DNA of 64,000 nucleotides from Phytophthora sp. 'mugwort' (GCA_033558025.1 JAUCEF010000012.1:496001-560000); one strand, 5' to 3'; numbered from the stretch's first letter, positions 30,919 through 43,268 are shown. Notes: a model not told the origin generated them from the sequence alone. Numbers and translations are program-made.

Positions 30919-31713
30919 TTATATGCACATACAGAGATATCTGTACCACAAGTAGTTAAAGACCTTCTTGCCAAACGCTTCCAAAGTGTGTTCCTCGACA
31001 AAAAACTCAAAGGTGAGAAGCACGTACATACCGCAGTTGTAGCTGTCGAACTGAACGCCGAGGTTGCTTTCTACCTTGCGGACTCTGTAACGCTTTTCTT
31101 GAAAATCAGGTATCAGCGGTACTATCATCTCCGCTACCACCCGCACTTTCGATATGTACGACGAGCTCATGGTGTCGTACATTTGTATGTCATTCTTCGG
31201 TAGGTCGATCATGATGCAGCCCATGAACTTCACTCAGGTTGATTGGGAAGAGTATTTTCTCGTCCGATATGCCATAGAAAATCTCGCGCAGCACATCGAG
31301 ATTAGCTTGAACCTTACCACCCCGGTCGATTCAACGATGGAGGGATCCACAATAACGACATTGGGGTTTTGGCCGAACAAAATATCCATCACCGAGCGCA
31401 TTGTTGAGTCCCCTAAGTACCCCCGTGCGACGAGATCTAAAGCATCGATCTAGCATGTACACATATTACTTAAGCTGGACGACTCCATGTGAATATCGTA
31501 TGATAACTTACCTTGATGAGAGGATCGGCATGGACTTAAGTCTGTAAGGTAGATCTTGATCTTGAGTTGCGTTGAAGGAACCAACATTCGTTGTGTTAAA
31601 TCTATACTATCGATCCAGTGCAACGCCTTGTCAATTTCAGCGATAACCTTTTGAGCCCGATGAAACTTACGCATGATGCTAAGCGTAGAATAGGCGTATA
31701 AACCAATACCCAC
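30919..31713 (-). pseudogene. Ulp1/C48 cysteine protease part of MULE 1
   Basis: The C-terminal fragment (31,233-30,919) contains GCIMIDLPKNDIQMYD and then GVQFDSYNCGMYVLL, the Gln and catalytic Cys region of Ulp1-type proteases with the expected Asp before them. The more upstream piece (31,713-31,260) supplies further protease-domain sequence in other frames. Stops and frame changes between the pieces show it is broken. Proteases of this type are fused to or carried with transposases in several eukaryotic MULE families; in them the target is thought to be SUMO-like proteins. Confidence 0.65.
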
Positions 31714-31717
31714 AATT

Positions 31718-34700
31718 TCAATCGCGATATCCCTCTCCGCTAAACCAGGGTGTTAAGCCTGTATGGCTGTAATTTTGGACGTACACTTGCTCAGCAGAAC
31801 ACTTTTGAAAATGGGAACGATTTCGGAGGACTGGGTAATGGTCGTTTAAGCTTGGAGATTTGTTGGGTAATAGGTGGTTTCGTCTTGTGAGTTCGTACAA
31901 TTTGAATTGCTTTATAGTATCCGCAGCCGATTCGTACGTAGGATCTCCCCGAAGACAGTCTTCCACAGATGCGATACTCAGTCTTTTCTTAAGCATCTCC
32001 GAGTATTCTTTTGCCATTGAGATAAAGAGGTTTCGATGAGCTTTCTTAGCTTTTGGCTTCTGCTTTGGACGTCCTCGTGGCCTCTCGGGGTTTTAATTTT
32101 AAAATCATCGGAGAATCCAGCTTCCTCTAGTCGATCGACGGTATCACTCTTTTTCTTTGTCACTTTTGATGAAGCTTTACTCGGCAAAACCTGCCTTGGT
32201 TCTGGATTATCATCAGTAGCCGTCCCGCCGTCAACACCCGCCTTAGTTCTCGTTGCAGCTTCACGCCCGTTTGCGTTTCCGTCTCTCCGTCATTATCCGT
32301 CTGGGTGCCCGTCTCTCCATCATCGCCCGTCTGGGTGCTCGTCTCTCCGTGATCGTCCGTCTGGGTACCCGCCTCTCCATCATGGATGCCCGTCTCGCTG
32401 TTGTGCTCTAACATCATGTCCGCATAGCCGAACTCGTTTCCGGAAGAGCTGCCCGGTGCTGAGAAAGATGGGATATCGATCTCTGTAGGGGGTATATCTG
32501 TCTCGTTTGACAGATTAATTAACTCCGTATGACCCGATCCGTTAACCAGGCGTTCGATTTTACGCTGCTTGAACACGTCGGCAACTTGGCGGAGCGCTTG
32601 CGTCGCTGTTCGATACTCAGACATGCCCAGGCCAGCCATTGTATCACAAATGGCGCTGGCTACACTGTTAGCCTCACGGTACTTCCTATTGGAGTTCCAT
32701 AGTGTCTGGGCCTCATCAATTACGTCGTCGACTGCAAATGACGGAAACGAGAGATTTGGAGGCGGGATCGCTGCGCGAATTGAAGAGAGCAACCATTTTC
32801 GATGTAGTAGTTGGGTAGGAATAATCGTTTCTTATCCTAGCGCCAACCTATGAAGAAGACGTGACGACACGGCAATAACCGCGTGGTCATAAATAAGCTG
32901 GAGCATTCCCACTTTATCTTGTTCACCACGTACTCAGTGTGAGGCTCATCGAGAGCGTCTTCCTCCATTGATTCGTTCTTGATGAAGTATATATCCGGAA
33001 ATGCTTCATAGCAACGGTAGGTAGTATCCCGACGTTTCACGTACTGGTATTGCGTAAAAATCTGCTTTCAGGCATGCTCGCTTACAATATTAGCGACGAC
33101 TGCCATCTCGCGATCGTACTTTGGGTTATGTACAATCGAGACTTTAAAGGCGCGATCACGAAAACTTTTTTCTTGCAGAGCCTGGTAGTACATAATCGAC
33201 GCAATGCACTCGTCCAATTCCATGAATGAATCGACCCACTCCTTCAGTTGTTTCCACGATTATTCGAGCCGGTTGTTGGTGTTATTCCCCAAAGTAACAG
33301 CATTTTGGCGATTGTAGCCACACCATAATTCACGACAACTATCCCAATTTTTTGTGAAGTACACTTCGAATCGATGTGTTGATGAACCCTCATCGCGAGG
33401 TTCCCCAGTAGACGTTTCGTCAACAACGCAATCTGGAATATTGACTTGTATAAGTTGGCCGATGACCCGGTCGACTGCATTGTTGCCATTTTGCCCATGC
33501 TAGTAAGGAACCGCAGATACGTCCGATGTTTCTCATACTCTAGCTCTGTCCTCGCGTACAAAAGTAGACTGATCGTACTCCGCAGTTGATCTTTTGCCAG
33601 GAGGTAAATCCGTAGTCCGACGAAGCTATTTCTTCGCGGAGGTACTTGAGGACGTGAAATTGGCAGAGTAGGATAGTAGCTTCCGGAAATGAAGTCTTCA
33701 GAACGGACATCTCGATAAAATCCTTGTCGATCAAATGCACTGGACTTTAACCCACGTGGGTTATTCTTCTTGAATTCTTCGAGAAACGGTCAGGAGCGTA
33801 GTACGACGTTCGTTCCCGAACGAGAGCATGCTGAACAAACTGTCCATGCCCAAACGGTGAGCCATAAAAGAAAACACCTTGTACTTTGCAGCATTGGTGC
33901 TATGGGTTGCGTCGATCATGATAACTTCAGGGAATTGATCGAACATTGATCGCATTTGATTTTTTTGAAGCGTAACGCATGTTGCAATTACCTGAAGCAA
34001 ACTGAATGTGTTAGCGGAACGTTAAGTGTAATTATTCATTCAAATTCATGTGAAAATGTACCTTTCGCCGAAGCGATCGACGAAAATAGGACCAACGTTT
34101 CTTTCTTTTTCACCAAACTCAGTCATCCATGCCTTTAACCGTTTTGAACTTGTATTTCGACCTAGCCCTTTATCAGCCTCCTTCAGTCGACGGACGATAT
34201 TGCGCACATCACGTTGGTCAGATTGCAGTCTGAATTCTCGATAATGTACTTGCGGATGCCTGTTTTCTTTGCTCCCGCCTTCCGAAACACATTCACAGTC
34301 TGTAGCACAGCAGGCGTGCGGACAGATGCATACTGGGTATACAACTGCTTCGTCAACTTGTGGTTGTGGAGTAAATTGCTCGCCGTGACGCAGACAGCAA
34401 ACGTCCCTGCTGTCTCGTCGACAAGCCTCGCACCTACATTAATCTAGACAAACTAATTCAAAACTTCGTCATTAATCTATCAAATTTCAACGCCAATCGT
34501 ACCCCTCCAGCACCAAATCGGGCCCGATTGATATCAATGTGCCCGTCTGGTACCCGTTCGATTATTATTGAGACCGTCTGGCACCAGCCGTGCGATAATG
34601 GTGTGAACAGCTCCGAGCATAGAGATCTTACCTGGGCTGTGCAACCCCTCTGTCTCGATTCCTATCGAAGTCGTTTCCCGTTCCGGGGAGCCTTATACTT

Positions 34701-35164
34701 CCGCTGTGCATGCAAACTAGGGTCTTCACGTAGTATTCAAGGTGTTCAGGAATTACGATCCCCATCGCCCTCTTCGACTTTTTTTATCTTCGCATTGCGC
34801 TCAGCAACCGTAGTATTTGTTCTGACGGAAAATTTAAATATAGGATACGAATAGCCATGTCAGAAAATCGGTGACGTATTGAATATAAAATTGATATTTA
34901 CTTGGTATGACTGAGACTGATAGGTCTCAATGAATCGTGGAAATCTTCCCAGGATTTGAACTGGGTCTCATTCAGCGGAGGCCCATAGTCGGAGACGTCG
35001 TGGCCGGCGCTTGAATCGCTAGCTCTGCTTGAATTACCTGACGTATCGACGTTTTCTGAGAGGACAAGCTCCAAGTCGTCGTCGACGCGAGGCATTACTG
35101 AGTCGCCGATCCCCATACCAGACGGTGGTTGCTTCTTCCCCATGGCTGGTGTTCCTAAACCCAT
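31718..35164 (-). pseudogene. MULE 1 transposase (broken)
   Basis: Reading leftward from 35,164: an N-terminal part with the FKSWEDFHDSL motif, then a Cys/His region near 34,600 (GCTAQV, typical of FAR1/WRKY-like fingers). The transposase core follows at about 34,000-33,540 (FPEVIMIDATHSTNAAKYKV with the first catalytic Asp, then IDKDFIEMSVL and LLCQFHVLKYLREE). A SWIM-type finger follows at 33,040-32,837 (RLLPCRHVFF). Beyond that lie a disordered part with four 10-residue GETGTQTDDD-like repeats (about 32,270-32,400) and a basic linker to the protease part. At least six frame changes or stops interrupt it. Confidence 0.7.
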
Positions 35165-35399
35165 GCTTGTGCGGCGGGGAGGGGGGTTCGCGCCTCAGCT
35201 CGCCGTGCGCTCGCGGATATGACGGGGCAGTGGTGGTGATGGGGGTTCGCGCCTTCGACCTGCCTGCTTTACAAATGAGTGGTTGGGTATCACGAGTATA
35301 CACTATACCTCCATTCGGATGGATATCAAAATTACGGCTACGTACGGGAACAGACGAGACATCTTTTGGACGGGTACTCGAACCAGTCTTTTGTAGTTA

Positions 35400-35565
35400 T
35401 CAAAATCCAGTAGTGCTAAAAGTTTCGAAATCTGATTTTAACCGGTTCCATGTCACCGAACTGATGTAACATCAACAATTGTGATCATGGTAGGTTTTAT
35501 ACACAATGCGGGACTAAGTTCCAAAGTTCGCAAAACAAATCTCAGCACTGCCTCTCTATATCTTC
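35400..35565 (+). repeat. Left terminal inverted repeat of the outer element, part 2
   Basis: Continues 30,300-30,492 after the MULE 1 insertion. It matches the reverse complement of about 56,795-56,957, including the stretch GTGATCATGGTAGGTTTTAT and GCGGGACTAAGTTCC. Together the two parts make a left repeat of about 355 bp. Confidence 0.8.
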
Positions 35566-35900
35566 TTTCTCCTATACTGTATACCCCCCCTCTATGAATT
35601 TCATATATTGTGAACGTCACATGATATGTCCTATTTTGTTTTTACAAATCGACTGCTTTAGAGCCGATTTAAGCTCTACATATACGACGTAGCCCTTTCT
35701 TATTATATATAAACAGAACGTCAGTCCGAATTGTTGTATCCCAACCCCTGTTCATATATCACATGTTGCCGTCGATTTAGCGTCAAAAAAGAATGCCCAT
35801 TTAACACTGGACATTTGATGTCATCCCTATATATATAACGATGCCGATGTCGCTATTACCATAAACAAGGGATGACTATACGTGTTACGATTGACAAAGC
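35566..35900. other. Outer element, no gene seen
   Basis: AT-rich DNA between the inverted repeat and the piggyBac-like element. No open frame of note. Confidence 0.5.
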
Positions 35901-38668
35901 TTAACCCCTCTAACCCAAACCGTTATTCTGTATCCTACAGAATAAGCAATTATCTTGATTAAAGTATGCACGAAAACCTGCGAAAGATATGCAGTTGGTC
36001 GCGCTCGGTGCTCAAGAACTGGACATATTTCAGCACATAAAGTCTACGCGAGCGGATATAACGTGCACAATGTATTCAACATCTGCGAGAATCGCGATCG
36101 TCTATTGGCTCCCTGGCGGACAGAGCACGTTCAAAACCTCTTACCCAGCAACCCCCCGTCAAATATGAAATGATTACGTGCTTCACAGCACTCTTGGCGC
36201 CAACCACCCATCCTTGGCTCCGCCAAAAGCGCGCCAGACGCAAACCGTGCGCAGAGGGAGAATTTGCCCAGTTCCTAACTAACGGTTTAGTGAGGAGGAA
36301 CAGGGCAAATGCTTTTCTGCGGGCTCCAGCATGAACGAATTCAATGTAAGTGCAGCTAACTTGTTGGCACTTTGCGGAGATTATTCTTCCTCCTCGCTTT
36401 CTCTCTTACGTTTGCGGAATGTTATCTTCTTCTTCAGCCTCGGTGAAATGCTCTTCCCGTCGCCCCAGGTATCGTGCCATATTTGGGAACACGTCAGCGT
36501 TTTGCCGTTCTCACGCGGCGAACGTGGCGGCAGAGAGGTACGCGACCTCCAAATGCATCGCTGCATTGCTGGCAGTAGAAGCTCGTTTCGAATGACTTAG
36601 TGCTGGTATCCGCAAATGGGGAGCACACCTTACACAGGTATTGCCTGCGTTTGTGCTGCTTGCTGGAGGAGTAGAACATGTTTGTGTTCACTAACGTGTG
36701 CTGGTGGCGTGGTATGGGCACTAACACTAGGTCCTCGGCATTGAGATGCGTCTCGAAGTTGATTGTGCGCAGCGCCAGTAGCTGGATTTGCAAGCGGCGC
36801 AGATACGCAGCATGGGTAGGTGGCTTCTCTCCTTTCTTCTTGACGGTAATGCAGTGATGTAGCCATTGATTACAGCCATGTTTACAATGCACAGGAACAA
36901 CTCCTTGTAGTACTTGCGGAGCGAGATGCACTTCTGGATGCTATAGCGCTGGAGTCGGAGATGGTCGTGGACGCACGCCCCCCATACCAAGGCCGTAGTC
37001 CACGACTAGCTGTGGACGAGGTACTGTGCTGCATGTTCACAGGCTTCGAGTCCATCCAGCTTAAAGCAACTAACTCGGGTGGTCACGTGCTTGTGCGATG
37101 CGGTAAGTTCCTCTTGGCATTGACTTCGGTCGATCTTCTGCGTGAAGTGGGATTGGGCACCAGCCCAAGCGATGAATCCGCGTAGTGCCAACGTGATACA
37201 AGTCCATCTTCAGCAGCTTCATACTCAGAGAGACCGTTGAATAAAAGCTATCGGTCACGATCAGGCGCTTCATCGGCTGGTTGATCAATGCCTTGGAGAT
37301 GTTCCTCACAACGGCTTTTGGTCCTAAGCCCAAGGTATCATCAGGAGCTTTCCGCGTCTTCTTCTTGTCCGCTCCACAATAGATTTCCACTCTAAGTCAC
37401 GAGCAGACAGAATACAGGTTAATTTATTCTGTAGGGTCCTGAATAGCGCATTCAGGAAGATACAGAACATCAACTCTTACCTGGAACCGTATGCTGTATC
37501 TGCACAACATGTCATGTAGAATTTGGTACCATACTTGCTAAGCTTGTCCGACATGAAGATGCGCATCGGGTTGAACTTGCTACGATTCGGCATCATGCCT
37601 TCGTCGAACGATATAATCTTCCCTAGCCGATATCCACGGCAACATGTTTTCTCGACTGCTTGCAGAATCGGTCGAATTTTCCATGCCTTGACAGCATGAG
37701 CCCCGTCATCCTCGTTGTTGTTGAAGTGCAGAAACTTCGAAATCGCCTCAAAGAGATCACGCTTCATGAACCGTAAGAACGTCCCTCGTGGAATAGCGCC
37801 ATCCTCGTTGGTACACCAGTGATTGGAGAGACTATCTCGAACCGGTGCTACAGCCCTTGCAAAGAGCAACGCAACAACATGCACGATCTTATGTGCTTGG
37901 ATGCGTTTGAACTTGTTCAGCCTTTCTTCAATCTCCGTCAGCGTGTGTACACGGAACCTTGGTCTGTCGGGCGAGCAGCTTGTCGCGCCGAGAAGTTTAG
38001 CGTAGGAGGGTGTGCCTCACGGTCGCGAGGTGGTTGCTGGCCTAAAGCTGCGTACGCCGCTTGCTTGTCAATCGGACCCCGCGCAGAAATCCGCGCCCTG
38101 CCTACACTTGGAGCAGGAAGGTTGAGCCGACCAGAAAGACGACCAAAGGCCATGAACTCTGCCTCGCCTAATCAGCAAACACGTCATAGTCTAACTGCAG
38201 TAAATACTTGCAAATGTGGCCACTAACCTTCAAAGAAGTCTATCCAGCGTCTGGCTTCGTCGAGACGGCCCTTGATCCCCGGCTTCACGTAGGGATGATC
38301 CTTGGCCATCCCTGTTGGTTTAGGTGGCTTCCAGCCTTCCTTTCATTGCTCGCGCCACAGCTGCTTGAACGTCTTCTCTCCTGAGCCGTTCATTTATGCG
38401 AATGGCAAAGTGGGGGAGCTACGGACACGCGGCCGTTTGGGCTCTCGTGCGCATTTTCAAACCTGTTGGGGATTTGTGCGTCTTTCTATCCTCACTGAAT
38501 AAGCCCCGTCTATCTTCCCATCGCCGATCTGTTAGGAAAGTCGACTGATCCCTACCCCATACAAAAAACTTCATGCGGAGTGTTGGGCCGCTGCCAAGTT
38601 TGCTGGATATAAAATCCTGTGATATATCTTATTCTGTTGGATACAGAATACGGGGTTAGAAGGGTTAA
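35901..38668 (-). mobile_element. piggyBac-like element (2.77 kb)
   Basis: TTAA at 35,901-35,904 and 38,665-38,668 flanks inverted repeats of about 40 bp: TTAACCCCTCTAACCC inward from the left and TTAACCCTTCTAACCCC inward from the right, each continuing to ATTCTGTATCC and ACAGAATAAG. TTAA targets and CCC termini are hallmarks of piggyBac. Each terminal repeat also contains a small palindrome, ATTCTGT and ACAGAAT around a 4-5-base centre. The transposase lies on the minus strand. The element sits inside the outer virus-like element. Confidence 0.9.
36494..38310 (-). pseudogene. piggyBac-like transposase (broken)
   Basis: Best preserved at 37,884-37,477, with ISFDEGMMPNRSKFNPMRIF, the conserved piggyBac stretch, then MTCCADTAYG bearing the first catalytic Asp. 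Next comes 37,390-37,070 with RLIVTDSFYSTVSL, the second Asp. Then follow pieces in two frames with the late-core region (near 36,990-36,730) and a C-terminal cysteine-rich finger (CKVCS...CQQC, 36,650-36,500). An N-terminal piece with RLDEARRWIDFFEG lies near 38,260. The frame changes several times, so the gene is inactive. Confidence 0.75.
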
Positions 38669-39352
38669 AACGAATAACTATGCATCTCTCAAGTCTGTTA
38701 GGAATGAAAATGTCTTCATTTGAGGCGCATCCTCTGAACTATTTGCTCTTTCGAGACTCGATCCGCGCAAGGCTATTTTAATAGCGGAGCTATAAAAGCT
38801 CGTGATGTCCTATGCTTTCAATAGACGTTTGACATCCAGAACTCAGATATAATTTTTCTCCTACCCTGTTTTAGTATGTTTTCAACCCATTCAAAACGGC
38901 CTAACCGAGCTGGACATATTGGTCAGTTTTCATAATACATGTATGTATATAAAATTTAGGAACCTCGGAACCCGAGCACCAACAGCAGATGTCAACTTAA
39001 CCACAGCCCTTCTCGTTATCAAAATGTGGTTCCGAAAATTCCGGAGCCCGAAGCACCCACAATTCGCCAATTTGTTGCAATTCACTATAGAATTGAATCA
39101 CCACAGCGACTCTAGTAAGTACGACATCGTTTTGGAACCGGCTCGGAACTCGGTTCTGGAACCTCGGAACTTCGCATTAAACCTCCAGAGGTTATTTCGT
39201 GATTGCGGAAGCAAGGAAGGGTTTGCGAGCCACGCAGGTAATCGACGATCGCGCGCCATAGCAACGTGCACAGGTGTCGACAGCCCCCAAGACTCACGGG
39301 AAAGTTGTGTTGCGATTAGATTTGACTATAGTCCAAGTTTCAATTGATTCTG
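38669..39352. other. Outer element, no recognised gene
   Basis: About 680 bp between the piggyBac-like element and the Crinkler remnant. It contains short GGAACC/TCGGAAC motifs in both orientations (near 38,965 and 39,150), possibly a further decayed repeat. No gene is supported. Confidence 0.4.
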
Positions 39353-39799
39353 CTACAATACAGTGAGGCTACGACGTGATGCACGTTTGCAACGAGGCAA
39401 ATCGCTTGCATTTGGCTGAAAGGAACACCCTAACGCTGATCGAAAATATACGCGCTCAACGTCGTATATGTATGAATTACTCCTTTGTTTCATCTTCGTC
39501 AATGGGTGGCAATCTAGACGGCAAATCGGGTGGGATCCCATGGAGTGTGAATCCATACGATTGATACTACTCGTTCTTCGCCGAGCCATCAAAACCACCA
39601 CGATGTATCCAACGGGAATTCCCCTTTTGGTGCACATAGCATTTCCTGAGAGGCCTGGAGCTAACAAAGACGAAAGCGTCATTTGATTTTGGTTCCAACC
39701 AGTAACTTCAGCTGGGATGATTGCATAGGGGTGATCAAATTGATAATCTTGCAGAGCGCCTCGGAGACCAAACACGTGGACGCGCATGGTTGGATACAA
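39353..39799 (-). pseudogene. Unrecognised open frame downstream of the Crinkler remnant
   Basis: A 148-codon minus-strand frame. It could be a decayed C-terminal part of the Crinkler gene upstream on the same strand or part of a transposase. The segment YAIIPAEVTGWNQNQMTL looks coding, but I recognise no family. Confidence 0.25.
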
Positions 39800-39984
39800 C
39801 TCCGTGGATATCTTACACTGAGTGAGCTGAACGTCTTGTGGTGCTGCACTTCAAAGATTGCGAAGTCGAAGACAGCAGAACTACGTCAACAAACGCCAAT
39901 GTCGAGGCTGACAATGAGGACTTCCTCCAATGTCTTGCCGTCTGGAAGGAGCTGCTCAATCACAACTTGAGGCTTGTCTGACAT

Positions 39985-40674
39985 AACTGGTGCTTTCCTT
40001 TGTGAGATTTGCGATTTGGTTGCTTGGTTTCAGCGATAGTCTTCCTCTTCTTTCCACTTGGTTTCATCCCGGGGTTTAGCCTTAGGTATCGCTTGATCTC
40101 TTTGCTGAAATCAGCACTTAGATCATCGGCGAATGCTTTATTCACCCACAAGTGCAAGTCCGTCAGCAGATACAGATGTGTTGCCGTTCGATCAACAACC
40201 AACGCTGTTCCTGAGCACGCGTCTTCTGAAGAAACCCTGACAACTCTTCCAAATTTTTTAACTGAACTTGTGGATCCACAGTAGACGAATCCTCTGCGCT
40301 CCATGCCTGTGTCTTCTGCGTTGGGAGTTCCACCAACACGTGAATCTCTTCTTCTCCGGGCTGGAAATCCGGACCAAGCAACTCCGCCTTCGTGAGCTTC
40401 CACGACGGACGCATCTTCTTATACGCAGCGTCGATCTTTCCGGACAACAAGTCCTCGACGCTGTCGTCGTCCTTCAACCACTTGATTTCCTCCCCTTCCT
40501 TCTTCCGCGCCAAGTACAATTTCAATCCGCTTGGGGCGAATTTGTACTGATGATTGTATCTTTGCTTGTAGAAGATAGCCTCCTACAGCGCCTCCACATC
40601 TGCATTGCGCTCATATCGACGGAGAAGACGCTCCCTTCGTCGTACACACCGCAGCGCAGCTTTGCCTTCGCCAT
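39985..40674 (-). pseudogene. Crinkler (CRN)-type gene remnant
   Basis: ATG at 40674 begins MAKAKLRCGVYDEGSVFSV, the usual style of a CRN start. After a frameshift, a LYLARK motif (variant of LFLAK) stands about 50 residues from the start, the normal CRN spacing. It is followed by WLKDDDSVEDLL and a segment ending EEIHVLVELP, all typical of the CRN N-terminal domain. A second frame change follows near 40,190, then a Lys-rich stretch. CRN proteins are oomycete effectors delivered to plant nuclei, with N-termini that serve in transport. This copy cannot make one protein. It lies inside the boundaries of the virus-like element. Confidence 0.65.
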
Positions 40675-40839
40675 CTTCTTCTTTCGAAAAGCAGCACACA
40701 CAGCACATTCTTAGCCGATCAGATCACACCACTGGAATTATTTTTATTTCTGAAAATATATTCCTCAATACATAGAACCTAAATAATAGTCAGTTCATCT
40801 TGAGCGATAAAAAATAAATATATAGAAATAATAACAATG

Positions 40840-41724
40840 TGCAAGTACATTTTCCCAGAGAACCAACCACCCAAAGGCAAACCAACAATGTGGCTCAAAA
40901 GGCGATTGGTGCCGACATCACACGAAGTATCAGCCAGCAGTTGATGAACCTGTAGTTGAAAAATCCGCAGTTTATGAACCCGAAATTGATGAACCCGAAG
41001 TTGATGAACCTGTAGTTGATGAACCAGTACTCGAAGCAACAACACCAAGTAGCTCTTATACTACTACTGTTATTGTTTCAGAACCAATGATGGCTTGACT
41101 CTATTCAAGGAATTTACGGTGAGCATTGCATCAGCACATCAAGTCTGTTGATAAATACTATCAACCCAAGGTAGGAGATTCACGGGTATTGTCACCAAGT
41201 GATTGGATCAAATCGAAGATGCACGTAGTTGGTGATTCCATCGACTACAAGCACAGTGATGATGTCACATTTGACTTTGGAAGAAACAGATACACGTATC
41301 TTTTGCAATATCAATTCGATGAGCTCGATGGATCGCAGATCTTGACAATTTCTTCTTTAAGTCCAGTAAGAACCTGAATCATTCGAACAAACAAATATTG
41401 AATGCGGTGCGGAATACTTCCTTGCAACTGAATCCTACGATGAGCGATTGTATCCCTTAGTATAATGATTCGAAATGATTGGTACTACAATAACCAAAAC
41501 TTGTGGAATCTCGCCGGATTCTTTGCTTGTCAACTCATTCTGATTGGTCTTTGATGCGCAAGACCTATCTCTGTGTGCTCAAACAAAAAGTAGAGCGTTT
41601 CAACAAGGTGTTTGCAACAAAAGAATTCGATGGTTGTTTTGACTCGAAGTATCATCCATCATTGAACGAAGGCAAACTGAAGGGAATTGCTGCTGGTTGC
41701 GATTCTGTCGCATACAAGCAGTGA
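40840..41724 (+). pseudogene. Remnants upstream of the helicase, probably its N-terminal region
   Basis: Plus-strand fragments in several frames: a run of VDEP/VVDEP acidic repeats (about 40,940-41,030), then 41,126-41,377 with SPSDWIKSKMHVVGDSIDYK and 41,503-41,724 with KVERFNKVFATKEFDGCFD. They are on the same strand as the SF3 helicase and just upstream, so may be its primase-like N-terminus, but I see no primase motif. Broken by stops. Confidence 0.35.
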
Positions 41725-41838
41725 AGGACGAATATGAAGTCAAGGAGCCAAGCACCCCCCCCTTCCCCCCAGTTCAAAGTCTTTTGAGGTATCTACACTT
41801 AATCAAGACTTCAAATTGACATTCAATCTGGGCGGAAG

Positions 41839-43268
41839 TTGGCAACACTAACTCAGCTGGTGGAATTAACGGGCCGAACAATTGAAGACATGCGGTTAGC
41901 TATGGTTGATACATCATTTAAGATCGATGATCTTGAGTATTGGGCGGAGAAGTACCTCGTGATCGAGAACAAGCCAAATCGTAACTTTGGTCTAAATTTC
42001 AGTACTTTTGAGAAGATGTTGAAAGCTACTAACTTCGAGTCTCTTCATTTGCTGAAACCATTTGTGCTCTATTTTATTCACGAGTCTACGTCTTTGAAGG
42101 ATCAGATATCACCTACTACAAGCGTAAGACAACAGAGGACGATAACTCTTGTAATCAAGGCATATGATTCAAAACCCTTTTTCAAGGTGCAAATCCAGTA
42201 CACTGAAATCAAGAAGTCACATTCAACCAAGCTATCTGATCTCTTGAATACGATTCCATTCCACAAGTTTGCAAATACTGTCTGTAAATGGGAACATGAT
42301 CCAAATGATATGGGGATATTCAGCTTAGCAAATCCACTGCTAGCAAAGGATCTTCATGAAGAAATTACCGAATCCGACTTGCACCCAGTATTAGTCGACT
42401 ACCTGAAACGTATCGTTTGCTTCGATGGTTCTGAGAGGTACCAATGGTTGATGGAGTATATCGGTAGCATTTGTCACTATCCAGACAACAAGACGAAGGT
42501 TATGCTCGTGCTATATTCAATAGAGAATCAAACTGGAAAGTCGAACTTCTTCAAGCTCCTTACGAGTCTTTTAGTAACGGCAAATACTCACATTACTCAG
42601 CATCTTACCAATGTCTTTGGAGAGCGTGAATCGCCGCAACTTCGTCATAAGAAATGTGCTGGTTTGAGGAAATTGCTGGCGATAAGCGCTGGTTTCGTAA
42701 CTGCCTTGATCGAATAAAGTTTGCAATCACTGATTCCGTACAATCTTGTCGAAACTTTACCATGAAGACGAAGTGCATGGCAACATCACTGAATTTATTG
42801 GTGCTTCTAACAACTTGATCGGCATCGTCGAAGACAAGATGCCAATTCGAACAGCACAACAAGGTCTATTATGGAGAGCTGGTTGATGATGTGATTAAGA
42901 ATGAGAATGAAATGAACAAACTCTACACATATTTGAAGAAGTTTACCAACCGGAAGCCAAAATTCTTCTTTCGAAGTGAGATCTATGATTCAACGCTCAC
43001 CGCTAGCAATGAGGGCATTGTCAATTACGTCAGTAAACTTAAAGAAACGGGACTAGATGAAATCTTAGACACTGAACTGAAAGCGAAAGACAACGACAAA
43101 GACCAATTTCGAGTGGAGAGATACTATATGTATCAGCACTATCAACGGTGGTGTGAGAAAGCTGGTGAAGTTCCTGATAAGCGCTCGAACTTTTGTGAGA
43201 AAATCCCACAGTTGGACAAGCGTATCATATTCAAGCGATACAAAGAATATGGAACCACTCCTTATTGA
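41839..43268 (+). pseudogene. SF3/D5-like helicase of virus type (frame-broken)
   Basis: The main frame (41,839-42,717) has a D5-like N-terminal region and, near 42,530, an eroded Walker A (NQTGKSNFFKLL). Shortly after, the frame changes near 42,660. The other frame supplies a Walker B-like acidic motif (FEEIAGDKRWFRN) and a later loop. The C-terminal part (42,891-43,268) has YYMYQHYQRWCEKAG, the winged-helix-like end common to viral D5 helicases. Such helicases unwind replicating DNA of NCLDVs, Polinton-like viruses and relatives. At least two frameshifts show it is inactive. It is the largest surviving virus-like gene here. Confidence 0.65.

Larger units (their letters stand above)
30493..35390 (-). 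mobile_element. MULE 1 with Ulp1-type protease domain
   Basis: The element is flanked by a perfect 9-bp direct repeat, TTGTAGTTA, at 30,484-30,492 and 35,391-35,399. Removing it restores the inverted repeat of the outer element in register, which fixes its ends. Nine-base target duplications are typical of Mutator-like elements. The terminal inverted repeats are weak but share TACCCGTC about 15 bases inside each end. All coding remnants lie on the minus strand: N-terminal zinc/WRKY-like region, transposase core, SWIM finger and C48 protease. Confidence 0.8.

Noticed and set aside
36180..36350. Possible tRNA-like or structured RNA near the end of the piggyBac element
   Set aside because: No cloverleaf with proper arms could be drawn; no RNA gene is supported anywhere in the window.
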